DNA of 64,000 bases, from the NCBI GenBank assembly GCA_903824185.1, contig CAIJVU010000036.1:83714-147713 (forward strand), written 5' to 3'. The notes under the pieces were generated by a model. The model was given only the letters and a program-made list of their open reading frames with translations, did no database searches and was not told the DNA's origin. Below are positions 21,185 to 30,716 of the stretch, piece by piece (position 1 is the stretch's first letter; every line of letters begins with the position of its first letter). The position numbers and the translations under genes are program-made. This DNA comes from an uncultured Hyphomicrobiales bacterium. GTDB taxonomy: Bacteria > Pseudomonadota > Alphaproteobacteria > Rhizobiales > Beijerinckiaceae.

Positions 21185-21214
21185 AAACGGTCGCTTGCAA
21201 GCGGCCGTTTTTTT
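21185..21214. terminator. Terminator between prx and rnhA
   Basis: AACGG-T-CGCTTG pairs with CAAGCG-G-CCGTT followed by a run of seven T. It serves the peroxiredoxin gene on the + strand and its last bases touch the stop codon of the converging rnhA. Confidence 0.8.
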
Positions 21215-21677
21215 AGGCCGTCTTGATGCGCGGTGTGCCGAGATACGGGCTCATGCCCTCCCGCGCCAGACCATCCACCGCTTCATTCTCCGGATGGCCT
21301 GCATGGCCTTTCACCCAATGCCATGCGACCCGATGACGGGCTTGCGCCTCATCCAGCCTTTTCCAGAGATCATCGTTTTTAACAGGCTTTTTGGCGGCTG
21401 TTTTCCAGCCATTGCGCTTCCAGCCCTCAAGCCATTCGGTAATGCCCTGCCGCACATATTGCGAGTCCGTCCACAGATCGATGGCACAGGGACGCGTCAA
21501 TGTTTCAAGCGCCATGATCGCCGCCATCAATTCCATGCGGTTATTGGTGGTTTCGGCCTCGCCACCAGAAAGCGTGCGCCTTGCCTCGCCATAGATCAGC
21601 AAGACACCCCAACCGCCCGGCCCCGGATTACCCGAACAAGCGCCATCGGTGTATATCGTAACCCGCGCCTCGCTCAT
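21213..21677 (-). CDS. rnhA: Ribonuclease HI
   Basis: Removes RNA from RNA-DNA hybrids. The 154-aa protein starts at ATG 21677 and begins [19 protein letters not shown] with catalytic Asp11, then the Glu in [13 protein letters not shown], the Asp in WTDSQYV, and the last Asp in [12 protein letters not shown]. The basic handle region ([17 protein letters not shown]) is present. Its start overlaps the thrB stop as TGATG, so it is the last gene of ispH-thrB-rnhA. Confidence 0.96.
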   Translation of the reverse strand: MSEARVTIYTDGACSGNPGPGGWGVLLIYGEARRTLSGGEAETTNNRMELMAAIMALETLTRPCAIDLWTDSQYVRQGITEWLEGWKRNGWKTAAKKPVKNDDLWKRLDEAQARHRVAWHWVKGHAGHPENEAVDGLAREGMSPYLGTPRIKTA

Positions 21678-22639
21678 CACGACAATCCGTAATCCCGCGC
21701 GCTTTCCCCACGCAAATGGAATCTGAGCTTGCGGAAATATTCCAACGGATCCTTGGGGCGCACCAGAGCACCGGCGGGAACATTCAGCCAGTCCACCAGC
21801 CGCGTCAGCATGAAGCGCAACGCAGCCCCCCGACACAAGAGCGGCAGCGCCTCGATCTCGGCAGGGCCCAACGCACGGATGGACTGGTATCCGGCCAGCA
21901 TGGCCTGCCCTTTGGTCATATTGTAAGACCCGTCTTGTTCGAAACACCACGCATTCAAACAGATCGCCAGATCATAGGCCCAGGCATCATTGCAGGCGAA
22001 ATAAAAATCAATCAGCCCCGACAAACGCTCGCCGATGAAAAACACATTATCGGGAAACAAATCCGCATGAATAACACCCGATGGCAGATCATCAGGCCAT
22101 TGCGTTTCAAGCCCTTCGAGCACTTCACGGGTCATGTCATAAAGACCCGGCAAAACCTCGTCCGCACGGTGGCCGGCCTGTTCGAACAAAGGACGCCATC
22201 CCGCGACAGACAAAGCATTGACGCGATGGCCTTTGAAATCGGCACCGGCAGCATGCAATTGCGCCAAGGCTTCGCCCACCGCTTGACAATGGCGCGCGGA
22301 GGGTCGTTTCACGCCCATGCCGTCCAGAAAGGTGACAATCGCGGCTTTGCGGCCTGCAAGGGTTGAAAGCATCTCGCCCGAGCGCAAAGGCACCGGTTGC
22401 GGACAGGTCAGGCCTTTTTGCGCCAGATGCTGCATCAGGCCGATAAAGAACGGCAGATCCTCTTCCCGCACCCGCTTTTCATAAAGCGTTAAAATGTAAA
22501 AGCCCTCAGTGGTGTGCAGGAGATAATTGGAATTTTCAACCCCTTCGGCAATGCCTTTGGCCGACAAGACATCGCCGATGGCATAGGTGTTGATGAAGGC
22601 GGTGAGTTCGTCGTCACTGACATCGGTATAAACAGCCAC
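21677..22639 (-). CDS. thrB: Homoserine kinase, ThrB type II
   Basis: Phosphorylates homoserine for threonine synthase. The 320-aa protein belongs to the APH-like homoserine kinase family rather than the GHMP type. It starts [17 protein letters not shown] and has [15 protein letters not shown] as the nucleotide-binding segment, then the catalytic loop [13 protein letters not shown] and the metal Asp in [10 protein letters not shown]. It starts three bases after the ispH stop and overlaps rnhA by one base. Confidence 0.95.
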   Translation of the reverse strand: MAVYTDVSDDELTAFINTYAIGDVLSAKGIAEGVENSNYLLHTTEGFYILTLYEKRVREEDLPFFIGLMQHLAQKGLTCPQPVPLRSGEMLSTLAGRKAAIVTFLDGMGVKRPSARHCQAVGEALAQLHAAGADFKGHRVNALSVAGWRPLFEQAGHRADEVLPGLYDMTREVLEGLETQWPDDLPSGVIHADLFPDNVFFIGERLSGLIDFYFACNDAWAYDLAICLNAWCFEQDGSYNMTKGQAMLAGYQSIRALGPAEIEALPLLCRGAALRFMLTRLVDWLNVPAGALVRPKDPLEYFRKLRFHLRGESARDYGLS

Positions 22640-22642
22640 GTC

Positions 22643-23605
22643 TCACGCTCCCTGTGCATCGCGCAAGGCGCGCGGCAATGGAAAAAACACGCTTTCATCG
22701 GCGGTGGAAACCGTCTCCACAACAACCTGATAGCGTTCGGCAAAGGCATCGATGATTTCTTCAACCAACACTTCAGGGGCCGAGGCACCGGCGGTGATGC
22801 CAAGCCGTGACACGCCGCCAAAAAGCGCCCAGTCAATATCCGCCGCGCGCAGAACAAGGCGCGATATTTTGCATCCGGCACGCTCCGCAACTTCCCGCAA
22901 ACGCTGCGAATTGGAGGAGTTGGGAGAGCCCACCACAATCATCGCGTCCACATCGGGGGCCACACGTTTGACCGCCTCTTGCCGGTTGGTGGTGGCGTAG
23001 CAGATGTCTTCTTTATGCGGGCCGACAATGTCGGGGAAACGCGCTTGCAAGGCGGCAACGACGGCTTGCGTGTCATCCACCGACAAAGTGGTTTGTGTGG
23101 CATAAGCAAGGCTTGTTTCATCCCGCACCTGAAGCCGGTCCACATCCTCAACCGTTTCCACCAGCAAGACAGCACCATCGGGCAATTGCCCCATGGTGCC
23201 GATCACCTCGGGATGACCGGCATGGCCGATCAAGACCACCGTCCGGCCGCGGCGAAAATGCAGCTCCGCCTCGCGATGCACTTTGGTGACCAGAGGGCAG
23301 GTGGCATCAAGCGCAAACAGATGGCGCGCCTTAGCCTCATCGGGGACGGATTTGGGCACGCCATGCGCCGAAAAAATCACAGGCGCCGAGCCATCCGGCA
23401 CCTCGCTCAACTGATCGACAAAGACCGCCCCTTTGCGGCGCAGGCTCTCGACCACATATTTGTTATGGACGATCTCATGGCGCACATAGACGGGCGCGCC
23501 GTAAAGCGCCAACGCTTGCTCGACCGCATCAATGGCCCGCACAACGCCTGCGCAAAAACCGCGCGGCGCGCACAGAAAAATATTCAAAACAGGTTTTGAC
23601 ACCAA
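22643..23605 (-). CDS. ispH: 4-hydroxy-3-methylbut-2-enyl diphosphate reductase
   Basis: Last step of the MEP isoprenoid pathway, giving IPP and DMAPP. The 320-aa protein carries the three Fe-S cluster Cys positions: [26 protein letters not shown] and [23 protein letters not shown] and GASAPEVLV are the substrate diphosphate-binding segments. It is the first gene of the reverse-strand ispH-thrB-rnhA operon, an order conserved in rhizobia. Confidence 0.97.
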   Translation of the reverse strand: MVSKPVLNIFLCAPRGFCAGVVRAIDAVEQALALYGAPVYVRHEIVHNKYVVESLRRKGAVFVDQLSEVPDGSAPVIFSAHGVPKSVPDEAKARHLFALDATCPLVTKVHREAELHFRRGRTVVLIGHAGHPEVIGTMGQLPDGAVLLVETVEDVDRLQVRDETSLAYATQTTLSVDDTQAVVAALQARFPDIVGPHKEDICYATTNRQEAVKRVAPDVDAMIVVGSPNSSNSQRLREVAERAGCKISRLVLRAADIDWALFGGVSRLGITAGASAPEVLVEEIIDAFAERYQVVVETVSTADESVFFPLPRALRDAQGA

Positions 23606-23804
23606 GACCTCTGGCTCTCCGACCCACCCGCATTCAGTCCGTCTTGCTTGTGAAGCCTGATGGGGCGAGCGTCAAGCCGTCTCGCAGGGCCGCGCCCGCT
23701 CTTGCGGGCCTGCCACAGAGCCGATGCTCCCAAGAGGCTGCAAAAGAGTTCAATTTTCTCCAAAACGGCCTATAGTCAGCCCAAGTTGATTCGGTAGAGG
23801 TAAC

Positions 23805-24413
23805 ATGGTCAATCCCTTCGATTTCATGGCCCAGACGGTCCCCCTGATGTTCCAGAGCCAAGGCGCACGCTTTGGCTGGGGCCCGCAAGAAACCATGCGC
23901 GCGACCGCTGCCCTGATGCCGGCCTTTTTGTTGGGGCTGCGCCAGCAGGCCCCAAGCCCGAGTGATTGGCTGACTTTTTTCCAGCCCGAACGGGTGCGGG
24001 CCACCGATCCCTTGCAATTGTTTTTCGGCGTAAAGCCCGCCTTAAACCCGATTGCCGAACAAGCAGCCATGATGTCGGGCATCAATGCCAAGCTGTTGCA
24101 AGATTTCATGCCGATGATGGCCGAGGCACTGGCCAAAAATATCAGCCAGAATTTTTCACAATTTTCACCCTTTGGCAAAGCCACGGAAACACCCGCCGAG
24201 CAAAGCGGGCAGGCTTTGGGGGAAATGATTGTGGCCATGATGGGTCTTGCGCCGGAAAAACCCGCTGCGGCCCCTGAGCCAGAGCCGGTCACCGATCCGA
24301 TTGCGCAAAGCGTCGATGCCTTCGCACAAATGCTGGCGACCAGCCGCGAGGCGCAGGAAAATCATATCAAAGCGATGCAATCAATTTTAAGCCATATGAT
24401 GGGCAAGCACTAA
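23805..24413 (+). CDS. DUF937-like protein
   Basis: A 202-aa soluble protein. Residues 1 to about 110 resemble DUF937: a LMPAFLLGLRQQ helix and an AAMMSGINAKLLQDFMPMMAEAL helix (key part MSGINAKLLQDFMP) where relatives have a Thr-Gly plus LLP repeat. A Pro/Ala/Glu-rich linker (about 145-160) leads to a C-terminal helix rich in Met and Gln. Function unknown. A possible promoter TTCAAT-N16-TATAGT lies at 23749-23776, and GGTAGAGGTAAC precedes the ATG. It is not in an operon. Confidence 0.6.
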   Translation: MVNPFDFMAQTVPLMFQSQGARFGWGPQETMRATAALMPAFLLGLRQQAPSPSDWLTFFQPERVRATDPLQLFFGVKPALNPIAEQAAMMSGINAKLLQDFMPMMAEALAKNISQNFSQFSPFGKATETPAEQSGQALGEMIVAMMGLAPEKPAAAPEPEPVTDPIAQSVDAFAQMLATSREAQENHIKAMQSILSHMMGKH

Positions 24414-24454
24414 AGAACGGACGGCAGCATCAAGCCTTGGATCAATGCCTTCGG

Positions 24455-24676
24455 TCAATCCAGCAATCCCGCAGGCAGTGTGGTGTGCCAATAGGTGGCC
24501 AAGGCTTCGGCGACCCCGATCAAAGACCAGATAATCCCCATCCCCAGCATCCAGATCAAAAACACATATTGCGCCAAAGGCTGGTTTTTACCTGACATCA
24601 TGGAACGTAACGTGCGGCGCGTCATGCGTGACCTATCTTGAATACCCGACCAAGTTTTATCATCTGATGGCTTCAT
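24455..24676 (-). CDS. Small single-span membrane protein
   Basis: A 73-aa protein from ATG 24676. The first 35 residues are charged and basic (MTRRTLRSMMSGKNQP), followed by one strong membrane helix at about 38-62 (YVFLIWMLGMGIIWSLIGVA) and a short tail. No family is recognised. Its ATG lies about 145 bp beyond the end of the EamA gene on the same strand, so it may be the last member of gshA-eamA or independent. Confidence 0.5.
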   Translation of the reverse strand: MKPSDDKTWSGIQDRSRMTRRTLRSMMSGKNQPLAQYVFLIWMLGMGIIWSLIGVAEALATYWHTTLPAGLLD

Positions 24677-24821
24677 GTGCGCGCATAGACGCGCAAGAAA
24701 GACGAGGCCCGCAAACTGGGCTGGCACGGGTAACGAAAAGGTTAAGATCCGCGTTTTCACGCCAAGCGCCGATGCGCAAAGATCCGCGCATGGTGAACAG
24801 GTGGTAACCAGAAAGACCCTG

Positions 24822-25754
24822 TTAACCCTGTTCGCTTTTCCGACGCCGCATGACCATGAGATTGCCGGCGATCACAAAGCAAAGCCCCACAAGGCCCAAA
24901 GGGGTCCATTCATAATTTTCAAACACCGTTGAAATCAGCAAGGCCAGAACAGGAAACAAAACGGTTGTGTAACTGATACGGGCTGCCCCGATCCGCCCCA
25001 ACAAAGTCAGATAGACAAAAAACGCAATCACCGAAGAAAAGACAATCGTCCAGAGCAAAGAGCCCATATAGGTCAGCGTCGGTTCGATGATGAAGGGACG
25101 CCCACTCACCACAGCCACCAGACCCAAAACAACCGATCCATAGACCATGCCCCATGCATTGGCCGACAGGACAGAAATGCCGCGATATTGAATGCGTCCG
25201 GAAATCATATTGCCCGACGAGAACAACAAGGTGCCCATCGCCGCCAGCAACAATCCATGCCCCACCCCGTCTTTGTTATTAAGCAAGGCATCAGGCCCGA
25301 ACATCAAGGCAACACCGATAATGCCGACCAGCGCTGCCAGCAAAAGGCGCGGCTGCAAAGGCTGTTTGAGCACAACCGCCGCCATCAAGGGATTGACAAT
25401 CGCAGCCAGCGAAAAAAACACCGCCAACAGGCCTGAATTCACCGTGAGGCCTGCTGTGTAATACATCAGCAAATTGGTGGAAAACAAACAGGTGCCCAAA
25501 GCCGCAAACCACACATGCTGCCTGAGCGAAAAGCGCAAGGGCTGCCGCCCGATCCAGGCCAGCACAAGCATCAATAAAGCAGCGCCCGAAAAGCGCCAAA
25601 ACAGTGACACGACCGGCGCCACCACGCCGAGCTGAAGATGCATGGCAAACCAGCTGGAGCCCCATGTAAAAATCGTGACGGCATACAGGATATAATCCTG
25701 ACGCCCCATCACATAATCAGCATGGGTAGATGACGAAGCGGGCTGTTGCGCCAT
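24822..25754 (-). CDS. EamA-family drug/metabolite transporter
   Basis: A 310-aa inner-membrane exporter with ten hydrophobic helices in two EamA repeats. The first repeat includes FTWGSSWFAMHLQLG and FWRFSGAALL; the second SSGNMISGRI and GRIGAARISYTTVLFPV, followed by a basic RRRKSEQ end. Substrate unknown. Its ATG at 25754 overlaps the gshA stop (TGATG), so the two are translated together, which suggests but does not prove a thiol or amino-acid substrate. Confidence 0.9.
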   Translation of the reverse strand: MAQQPASSSTHADYVMGRQDYILYAVTIFTWGSSWFAMHLQLGVVAPVVSLFWRFSGAALLMLVLAWIGRQPLRFSLRQHVWFAALGTCLFSTNLLMYYTAGLTVNSGLLAVFFSLAAIVNPLMAAVVLKQPLQPRLLLAALVGIIGVALMFGPDALLNNKDGVGHGLLLAAMGTLLFSSGNMISGRIQYRGISVLSANAWGMVYGSVVLGLVAVVSGRPFIIEPTLTYMGSLLWTIVFSSVIAFFVYLTLLGRIGAARISYTTVLFPVLALLISTVFENYEWTPLGLVGLCFVIAGNLMVMRRRKSEQG

Positions 25755-27106
25755 CAGAAGCTTTGCTCGGCAAAGATTGCATCGGCCTTGGCGCGCCAAT
25801 CGGTGCCATAGCGTTGCAGCAACAATTCTGCACGCGTCTGGCCGCTTGAGACAATGGCAAGAAGGGGTTCAAGATAGACCTCCTCGCCCAAGCCACGCGC
25901 TTTCAAACCCTCAGCACTCAGCTGCACAACCTCACGCGCCACCTCTTGCAAGGAACGCCCTTGAATCTGTGCCGCCAAGGCTTCAACAGGCACTCTATCG
26001 CGCAAGGCCTGACGATCCTCTGCCGTCCACGGTCTGACCAAATCCAAAGCCGCTGTCAGGGCCGTTTCATCATAAAGCAATCCCACCCAAAAGGCTGGTA
26101 GCGCTTTCAACATATCCGGCTGTCCGGAATCGGCACCGCGCATTTCGATATAGCGTTTCAACCGCACATCGGGAAACAAAGTGGAGAGATGATTGGCCCA
26201 ATCCGACATCGTGGCGCGCTCGTTGGGCAAAGCCGCCAAACGGCCCGCCATCAGATCACGGAAGGAGGAACCCGACACATCGTGATAGACATCACCGCGT
26301 TTGACAAAATACATTGGCACATCCAGCGCCCAATCGACATAGCGCTCAAAGCCCATATTGGCATCAAAGGCAAAGGGAATGAGGCCCGAACGATCCGCAT
26401 CCGTATGCCGCCAGATTTCACCGCGCGTGGACACAAAGCCAGTGCTCTTGCCATCCATGGCCGGTGAATTGGCAAATAAAGCGGTTGCCAGAGACTGCAA
26501 GGCCAAAGACACCTGCATCTTGCGCACCATGTCGGCCTCTGACGAAAAATCCAGATTCACCTGCACCGTGGTGGTGCGGTACATCATATCAAGACCCATG
26601 CTGCCGACTTTGGGCATATAGGCCGTCATGATGCCATAACGGGCTTTCGGCATGATGGGGGTTTGGGCACGCGACCAAATCGGACTGACGCCCAAGGTCA
26701 AAAAGGAAATGCCCAAGTCTCCGCCCAGACGCTTCATGGCATCGAGATGCTGGTCAAGCTCGCTGGCCCCTTCATGCAATGTCTTGAAGGGCGCGCCGGA
26801 CAGTTCAAACTGGCCACCCGGCTCAAGCGAAATCGCCCCGCCGCCTTTCGGATCAGCCAGACCGATAATCGCGTCACCATCCATAATGGCGTCCCAGCCG
26901 CTTTCATGTTCGAGCGCGCGCAACAAGGCACCGATCCCGTCCGGCCCTTCATAGGGGACAGGATGGGTGGTGCCGCTGCGATAGGGGATTTTTTCGTGCT
27001 CGGTCCCGATGCGGAACGCGGAAGCTGGTTTGCAGCCCTCTTCAAACCATGCGACCAATTCGTCACGGCTTTCGATCGGGGTCGGGTCAAACTGGTCGCG
27101 CGCCAT
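25754..27106 (-). CDS. gshA: Glutamate-cysteine ligase, plant/alphaproteobacterial type
   Basis: First step of glutathione synthesis, joining glutamate and cysteine with ATP. The 450-aa protein (ATG 27106, AAGAAGAG upstream) belongs to the GCS2 class: FRIGTEHEKIPY, ISLEPGGQFELSGAP, the RTTTVQVNLDFSSE segment and MRGADSGQPDML. A longer start at 27130 is possible. It is cotranscribed with the EamA exporter downstream. Confidence 0.95.
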   Translation of the reverse strand: MARDQFDPTPIESRDELVAWFEEGCKPASAFRIGTEHEKIPYRSGTTHPVPYEGPDGIGALLRALEHESGWDAIMDGDAIIGLADPKGGGAISLEPGGQFELSGAPFKTLHEGASELDQHLDAMKRLGGDLGISFLTLGVSPIWSRAQTPIMPKARYGIMTAYMPKVGSMGLDMMYRTTTVQVNLDFSSEADMVRKMQVSLALQSLATALFANSPAMDGKSTGFVSTRGEIWRHTDADRSGLIPFAFDANMGFERYVDWALDVPMYFVKRGDVYHDVSGSSFRDLMAGRLAALPNERATMSDWANHLSTLFPDVRLKRYIEMRGADSGQPDMLKALPAFWVGLLYDETALTAALDLVRPWTAEDRQALRDRVPVEALAAQIQGRSLQEVAREVVQLSAEGLKARGLGEEVYLEPLLAIVSSGQTRAELLLQRYGTDWRAKADAIFAEQSF

Positions 27107-27216
27107 AAAATCTCTTCTTGTTTCAATCACACTGTGTGGGAAGCCACGTGGAGCAAACTGGTTACAGGATTAACCGCTTGCGTCAACTGGCCATCAGTTG
27201 ACCGATGATCAACGCC

Positions 27217-27957
27217 TTATGCCAGATCCCCGCAAACCGCCTGCACCAATGTCAGAGCCGCCACCGCAGCCGTATCCGCTCGCATGATGCGCGGGCCAAG
27301 CGACAGACGAATGACACCAGCATAGTTGAGAAGACTCTGCCGCTCTTTTTCGGAAAAGCCGCCTTCCGGTCCGATCAACACCGCCACCGGCCGATCAGCG
27401 GGCACGGCTTTCAAGGCCTCGATAGGCGAGGCGAGATCCGCACCCTCGTCACAAAAAACGAGAATGGTGCCTTGGGGTAATTCCGCCAGCGCCTTGTCCA
27501 ATTTCATTTCTGGCAAAATGGCCGGAATCGCCAGCAAATGGCATTGTTCGGCTGCCTCGATGGCATTGGCGCGCATCCTGTCCAGATTGAGCCGCTGCAC
27601 CATGGTGTGTTGTGTCAGCACCGGTTGCAGGCTGGCAACGCCCATTTCAACCGCTTTTTGCACCATATAATCGAGCCGCGCCTGTTTGAGGGGGGCAAAC
27701 AACCAAGAAATCCGGCCCAAAGGCACTTGCGGGCGCATCAAACGACGCAGCACAAGATCGGCTTGCTTGCGCGATGTTTCCAAGAGTTCGGCGGCCCATT
27801 CGCCATCCCGTCCGTTAAACAGCCGCACCACAGTCCCCGTCCGGCAGCGCATGACATTGAGAAGATAATGGCTGTGATCCCGCGACAGCGTGAGCGTGCA
27901 CTCCGGCTTGAGATCGTCGTCCACATAGAGCCGCGGCGCGCGGTGATCTGCTTCCAT
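27217..27957 (-). CDS. rsmE: 16S rRNA m3U1498 methyltransferase
   Basis: Methylates N3 of U1498 in 16S rRNA. The 246-aa SPOUT-knot protein has an N-terminal PUA-like domain (to about 75: HSHYLLNVMRCRTG) and the AdoMet-binding trefoil knot with LIGPEGGFSEKE and LGPRIMRADTAAVAAL. The ATG at 27957 follows GAGGAATTGTG and is preferred to one at 27972. It precedes gshA on the same strand, 110 bp apart. Confidence 0.95.
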   Translation of the reverse strand: MEADHRAPRLYVDDDLKPECTLTLSRDHSHYLLNVMRCRTGTVVRLFNGRDGEWAAELLETSRKQADLVLRRLMRPQVPLGRISWLFAPLKQARLDYMVQKAVEMGVASLQPVLTQHTMVQRLNLDRMRANAIEAAEQCHLLAIPAILPEMKLDKALAELPQGTILVFCDEGADLASPIEALKAVPADRPVAVLIGPEGGFSEKERQSLLNYAGVIRLSLGPRIMRADTAAVAALTLVQAVCGDLA

Positions 27958-28162
27958 GACACAATTCCTCATCGTCTGGGCGCATTGTTTAAACCATAAT
28001 CGGGAGAAAAGTCGTCATAAAAACCAAAAAATTCACCAAAAGCATCTATTTCATCCAGAAATCCGTCCCATGGGCACAGGATGCCTCCCAAAGGCGGCTT
28101 TCGCTGAAAATTCCCCGAGGGGAAGACTTGCCCCTTAAGGGCTTGAGAGGTAAAGAGCACAG

Positions 28163-28645
28163 ATGCAGTCTTTGTCCCGCCCCTTCTTGTTCCGTCTTGC
28201 GCGCCCTGCGATTGTGGCGAGCCTCGCCCTCACCGCTTGGGTGGGTCTTGTGAGCCTGACGGGTCCGGCCTTCGCGCAAGCGCAAGAATGCGAGGCTTTG
28301 GGGAAAATCTTCAGCAAAAGACAAGCGGTGATCGACCAGATCAACGGCTTTCAGAAAAAGCAGGCGACACCCGATGTGGCCTGCTCCGCCTTCACAAAGC
28401 TCGGCCAGCTGAACGCCGAAACCATCAAAGCGCTTGAAAAAGACGGCGCATGGTGTCACGCCCCGACTGAAGTACTGCCGAGTTTGCAAGCCCAAAGCGA
28501 GCAAATCGCCGAAGCCAAGAAAAATGCCTGCGGGGCCGCGGATCAGCAGCGCAAGGCGCAAAGCGATGCCAAAAGCCACAATCCCTTGGCAGGCAGTGAC
28601 TCGGTGATTGGCGGGCAGATCAAAATGCCCAAAGGCGCGCTTTGA
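28163..28645 (+). CDS. Exported protein of unknown function
   Basis: A 160-aa periplasmic protein. The signal peptide covers about residues 1-39, ending GPAFAQAQ. The mature part is helical and Gln/Lys-rich with four cysteines (ECEAL, VACSAF, AWCHAP, NACGAA), which could form two disulfides. No family function recognised. The TGA stop overlaps the ubiA TTG start by two bases, so the genes are coupled, though a link to quinone synthesis is not implied. Confidence 0.7.
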   Translation: MQSLSRPFLFRLARPAIVASLALTAWVGLVSLTGPAFAQAQECEALGKIFSKRQAVIDQINGFQKKQATPDVACSAFTKLGQLNAETIKALEKDGAWCHAPTEVLPSLQAQSEQIAEAKKNACGAADQQRKAQSDAKSHNPLAGSDSVIGGQIKMPKGAL

Positions 28646-29586
28646 CCCAGAACATACCCGAGGCCGGACGCCTGCCCGATGCAGCGCCTGCCAATTGGGT
28701 TGACCTTTATGCCCCCCCAAACTGGCGCCCCTTTTTACGCCTTGCCCGCATTGATCGCCCGATTGGCTGGTGGTTGTTGTTTCTGCCCTGCTGGTGGTCT
28801 GCCGCTTTGGCCGCGATTGCCGTCTATCGCGCTGGCCCCAACCTCTTGCATATCCTGTTGTTTCTGGTGGGTGCCATCAGCATGCGCGCCGCAGGATGTG
28901 TCTATAATGACATCATTGATCGTGATCTCGACAAACAGGTGGCCCGCACCCGCGACCGGCCCTTGGCCAGCGGGATCGTTTCCGTCCGCGCCGCCCTGAT
29001 TTTGCTGTGCGGACTGGCGCTGACCGGCCTGCTGGTGCTGTTGAGTTTGAACAGTTTCACCATCTGGCTTGGGCTGGCCTCTTTGGTGCCGATTGCCATC
29101 TATCCCTTTATGAAGCGCATCACCTCTTGGCCACAAGCCGTGTTGGGTCTGGCTTTCGCATGGGGCGGACTTGTCGGTTGGAGCGCCTTGACCAGTTCGC
29201 TCGATCTCGCCCCGATCCTTGTCTATATCGCCGCCGTTTTCTGGACCATCGGCTATGACACGATCTATGCCATTCAGGATTTCGACGATGATTCGATTGC
29301 CGGCATCCGCTCGACCCCACGGCTGTTCGGGGAAGCCACCAAGAAAATGGTGACATTGTTTTATGTTCTGACCATTTTCTGCCTTAGCGCGGCTTATCAA
29401 TTGGTCAATTGCGGCCCCTTGGCCTGGATCGGCCTTTTGGCCTTTTGCCTGCATTTGGGCTGGCAAATCCATCAAATTGACCTTCGCAAGCCGCAAATTG
29501 CCCTCAAATTATTCCGATCCAACCGCGATGCGGGCCTGATCATCGCCTTGAGCCTGAGCCTCGATCCGCTCAGCAGGCTTTTGTAA
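28642..29586 (+). CDS. ubiA: 4-hydroxybenzoate polyprenyltransferase
   Basis: Prenylates 4-hydroxybenzoate in ubiquinone synthesis. The 314-aa membrane protein has the two Asp-rich motifs: NDIIDRDLDKQVARTRDRP and the second in AIQDFDDDSIAGIRSTPRLFG (key DFDDDSIAG). RIDRPIGWWLLFLPCWWS is the family N-terminus. The start is a TTG at 28642 in a TTGA overlap with the upstream gene; no ATG occurs before the conserved region. Confidence 0.95.
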   Translation: MTQNIPEAGRLPDAAPANWVDLYAPPNWRPFLRLARIDRPIGWWLLFLPCWWSAALAAIAVYRAGPNLLHILLFLVGAISMRAAGCVYNDIIDRDLDKQVARTRDRPLASGIVSVRAALILLCGLALTGLLVLLSLNSFTIWLGLASLVPIAIYPFMKRITSWPQAVLGLAFAWGGLVGWSALTSSLDLAPILVYIAAVFWTIGYDTIYAIQDFDDDSIAGIRSTPRLFGEATKKMVTLFYVLTIFCLSAAYQLVNCGPLAWIGLLAFCLHLGWQIHQIDLRKPQIALKLFRSNRDAGLIIALSLSLDPLSRLL

Positions 29587-29699
29587 AACCGCCCTATCGC
29601 GCGCCTTCCGGCTGGTGTGGCGGGGAAATGTCCTTGCCGCACTGCAGCAAAATGGGTAAAAAGCTGGGATCGTGACGATAACTGCCAAGGAGCTTTGCT

Positions 29700-29933
29700 A
29701 TGACCGATACCCCCGCCAAACAATTGCCGCATCTCGTGTTTGGTGGTGAATTGATCAGTCTCGACAGCACCGAGTTCCGTGACCTCGAAAAGCTTGATAT
29801 GGTTGGCATTTATCCCAATTATGCCAGCGCCCATGCGGCGTGGAAAGCCAAAGCCCAATCAACCGTCGATAATGCGCATATGCGCTATTTCATCGTGCAT
29901 TTGCACCGCCTTCTCGATCCGACCTCCGCGTGA
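29700..29933 (+). CDS. DUF4170 family protein
   Basis: A 77-aa cytosolic protein with the DUF4170 pattern: HLVFGGELISL, then DLEKLDMVGIYPNYASAHAAWKAKAQSTVDNA (key GIYPNYASAH) and YFIVHLHRLLDP. The family is small and largely alphaproteobacterial, with no known role. AAGGAG precedes the ATG. It begins a + strand run into the DUF374, waaA and lpxK genes, where relatives are also found. Confidence 0.85.
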   Translation: MTDTPAKQLPHLVFGGELISLDSTEFRDLEKLDMVGIYPNYASAHAAWKAKAQSTVDNAHMRYFIVHLHRLLDPTSA

Positions 29934-29969
29934 TAGAACCTGTCGGATAATCTGGGAAGGAAACCCCAA

Positions 29970-30716
29970 TTGAGTTTGAAATTGGCGTGGCATCAAGCCA
30001 TCCTGCTCACAGCATTGGGCAAGCTTCTGGCCGCCTATCTTTGGCTTGTGCGGGCGACGTCGCGCGTCACCTATGACCCGCCCGATCTCAAGCAACGCTT
30101 GCAGGCGCAAGGGCCGGTGATTGTCGCTTTGTGGCATGGCCAACATTTGATGATCCCCTTTGCCAAACCCTCCACCATGCCGTTTTCCGTGATGATTTCC
30201 CGCCACCGCGACGGGGAAATCAATGCTGTGGCCTGCCGCGCCTTCGGTATCGAACCGGTGCGCGCCTCAGGCGGACGGCCCGATCAAAGTGCGCGCAAAG
30301 GCGGGGCGGGCGGCATGCTGGCTTTGCTGCGTCATCTCAAAAACAATCTCAGCGTCAGCATGACGGCCGATGTTCCCAAAGTGGCCCGCGTGGCGGGCGC
30401 GGGCATCATCGCCTTGGGGCGGCTCAGCCAACGCCCGATTATTCCGCTCACAGTGATCTCAAGCCGTGTCCAAGTGTTTGACAGCTGGGACAAAGCAACC
30501 ATGGGCCTACCCTTCGGTCATCTCGTGATCACCATGGGAGAACCGATGCTGATTGACCCCGATGCGGACAAAGCCGCTTTGGAAGAATATCGGAAAAATC
30601 TGCAATCAGCGCTTGATCATCTCCACCATCGCGCTTACGCCATGGTGGGTGCTCAAGACCCCGGCATGGACTTGCGCAAACCGCCCGTCTCTGCATCCGC
30701 ATCGGAGGCTTCATGA
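29970..30716 (+). CDS. DUF374 lysophospholipid acyltransferase-like protein
   Basis: A 248-aa protein of the DUF374 family, related to LpxL/PlsC acyltransferases. ALWHGQHLMIPF carries the HxxxxM/D-like active-site region, SRHRDGEINAVACRAFGIEPVRASG is the family core (key SRHRDGE), and TADVPKVARVAGAGI replaces the usual DGPRG. Start is a TTG at 29970 with GGAAGGAAA upstream. Its stop overlaps the waaA start (ATGA). Position suggests a role in lipid A or envelope lipid assembly. Confidence 0.87.
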   Translation: MSLKLAWHQAILLTALGKLLAAYLWLVRATSRVTYDPPDLKQRLQAQGPVIVALWHGQHLMIPFAKPSTMPFSVMISRHRDGEINAVACRAFGIEPVRASGGRPDQSARKGGAGGMLALLRHLKNNLSVSMTADVPKVARVAGAGIIALGRLSQRPIIPLTVISSRVQVFDSWDKATMGLPFGHLVITMGEPMLIDPDADKAALEEYRKNLQSALDHLHHRAYAMVGAQDPGMDLRKPPVSASASEAS

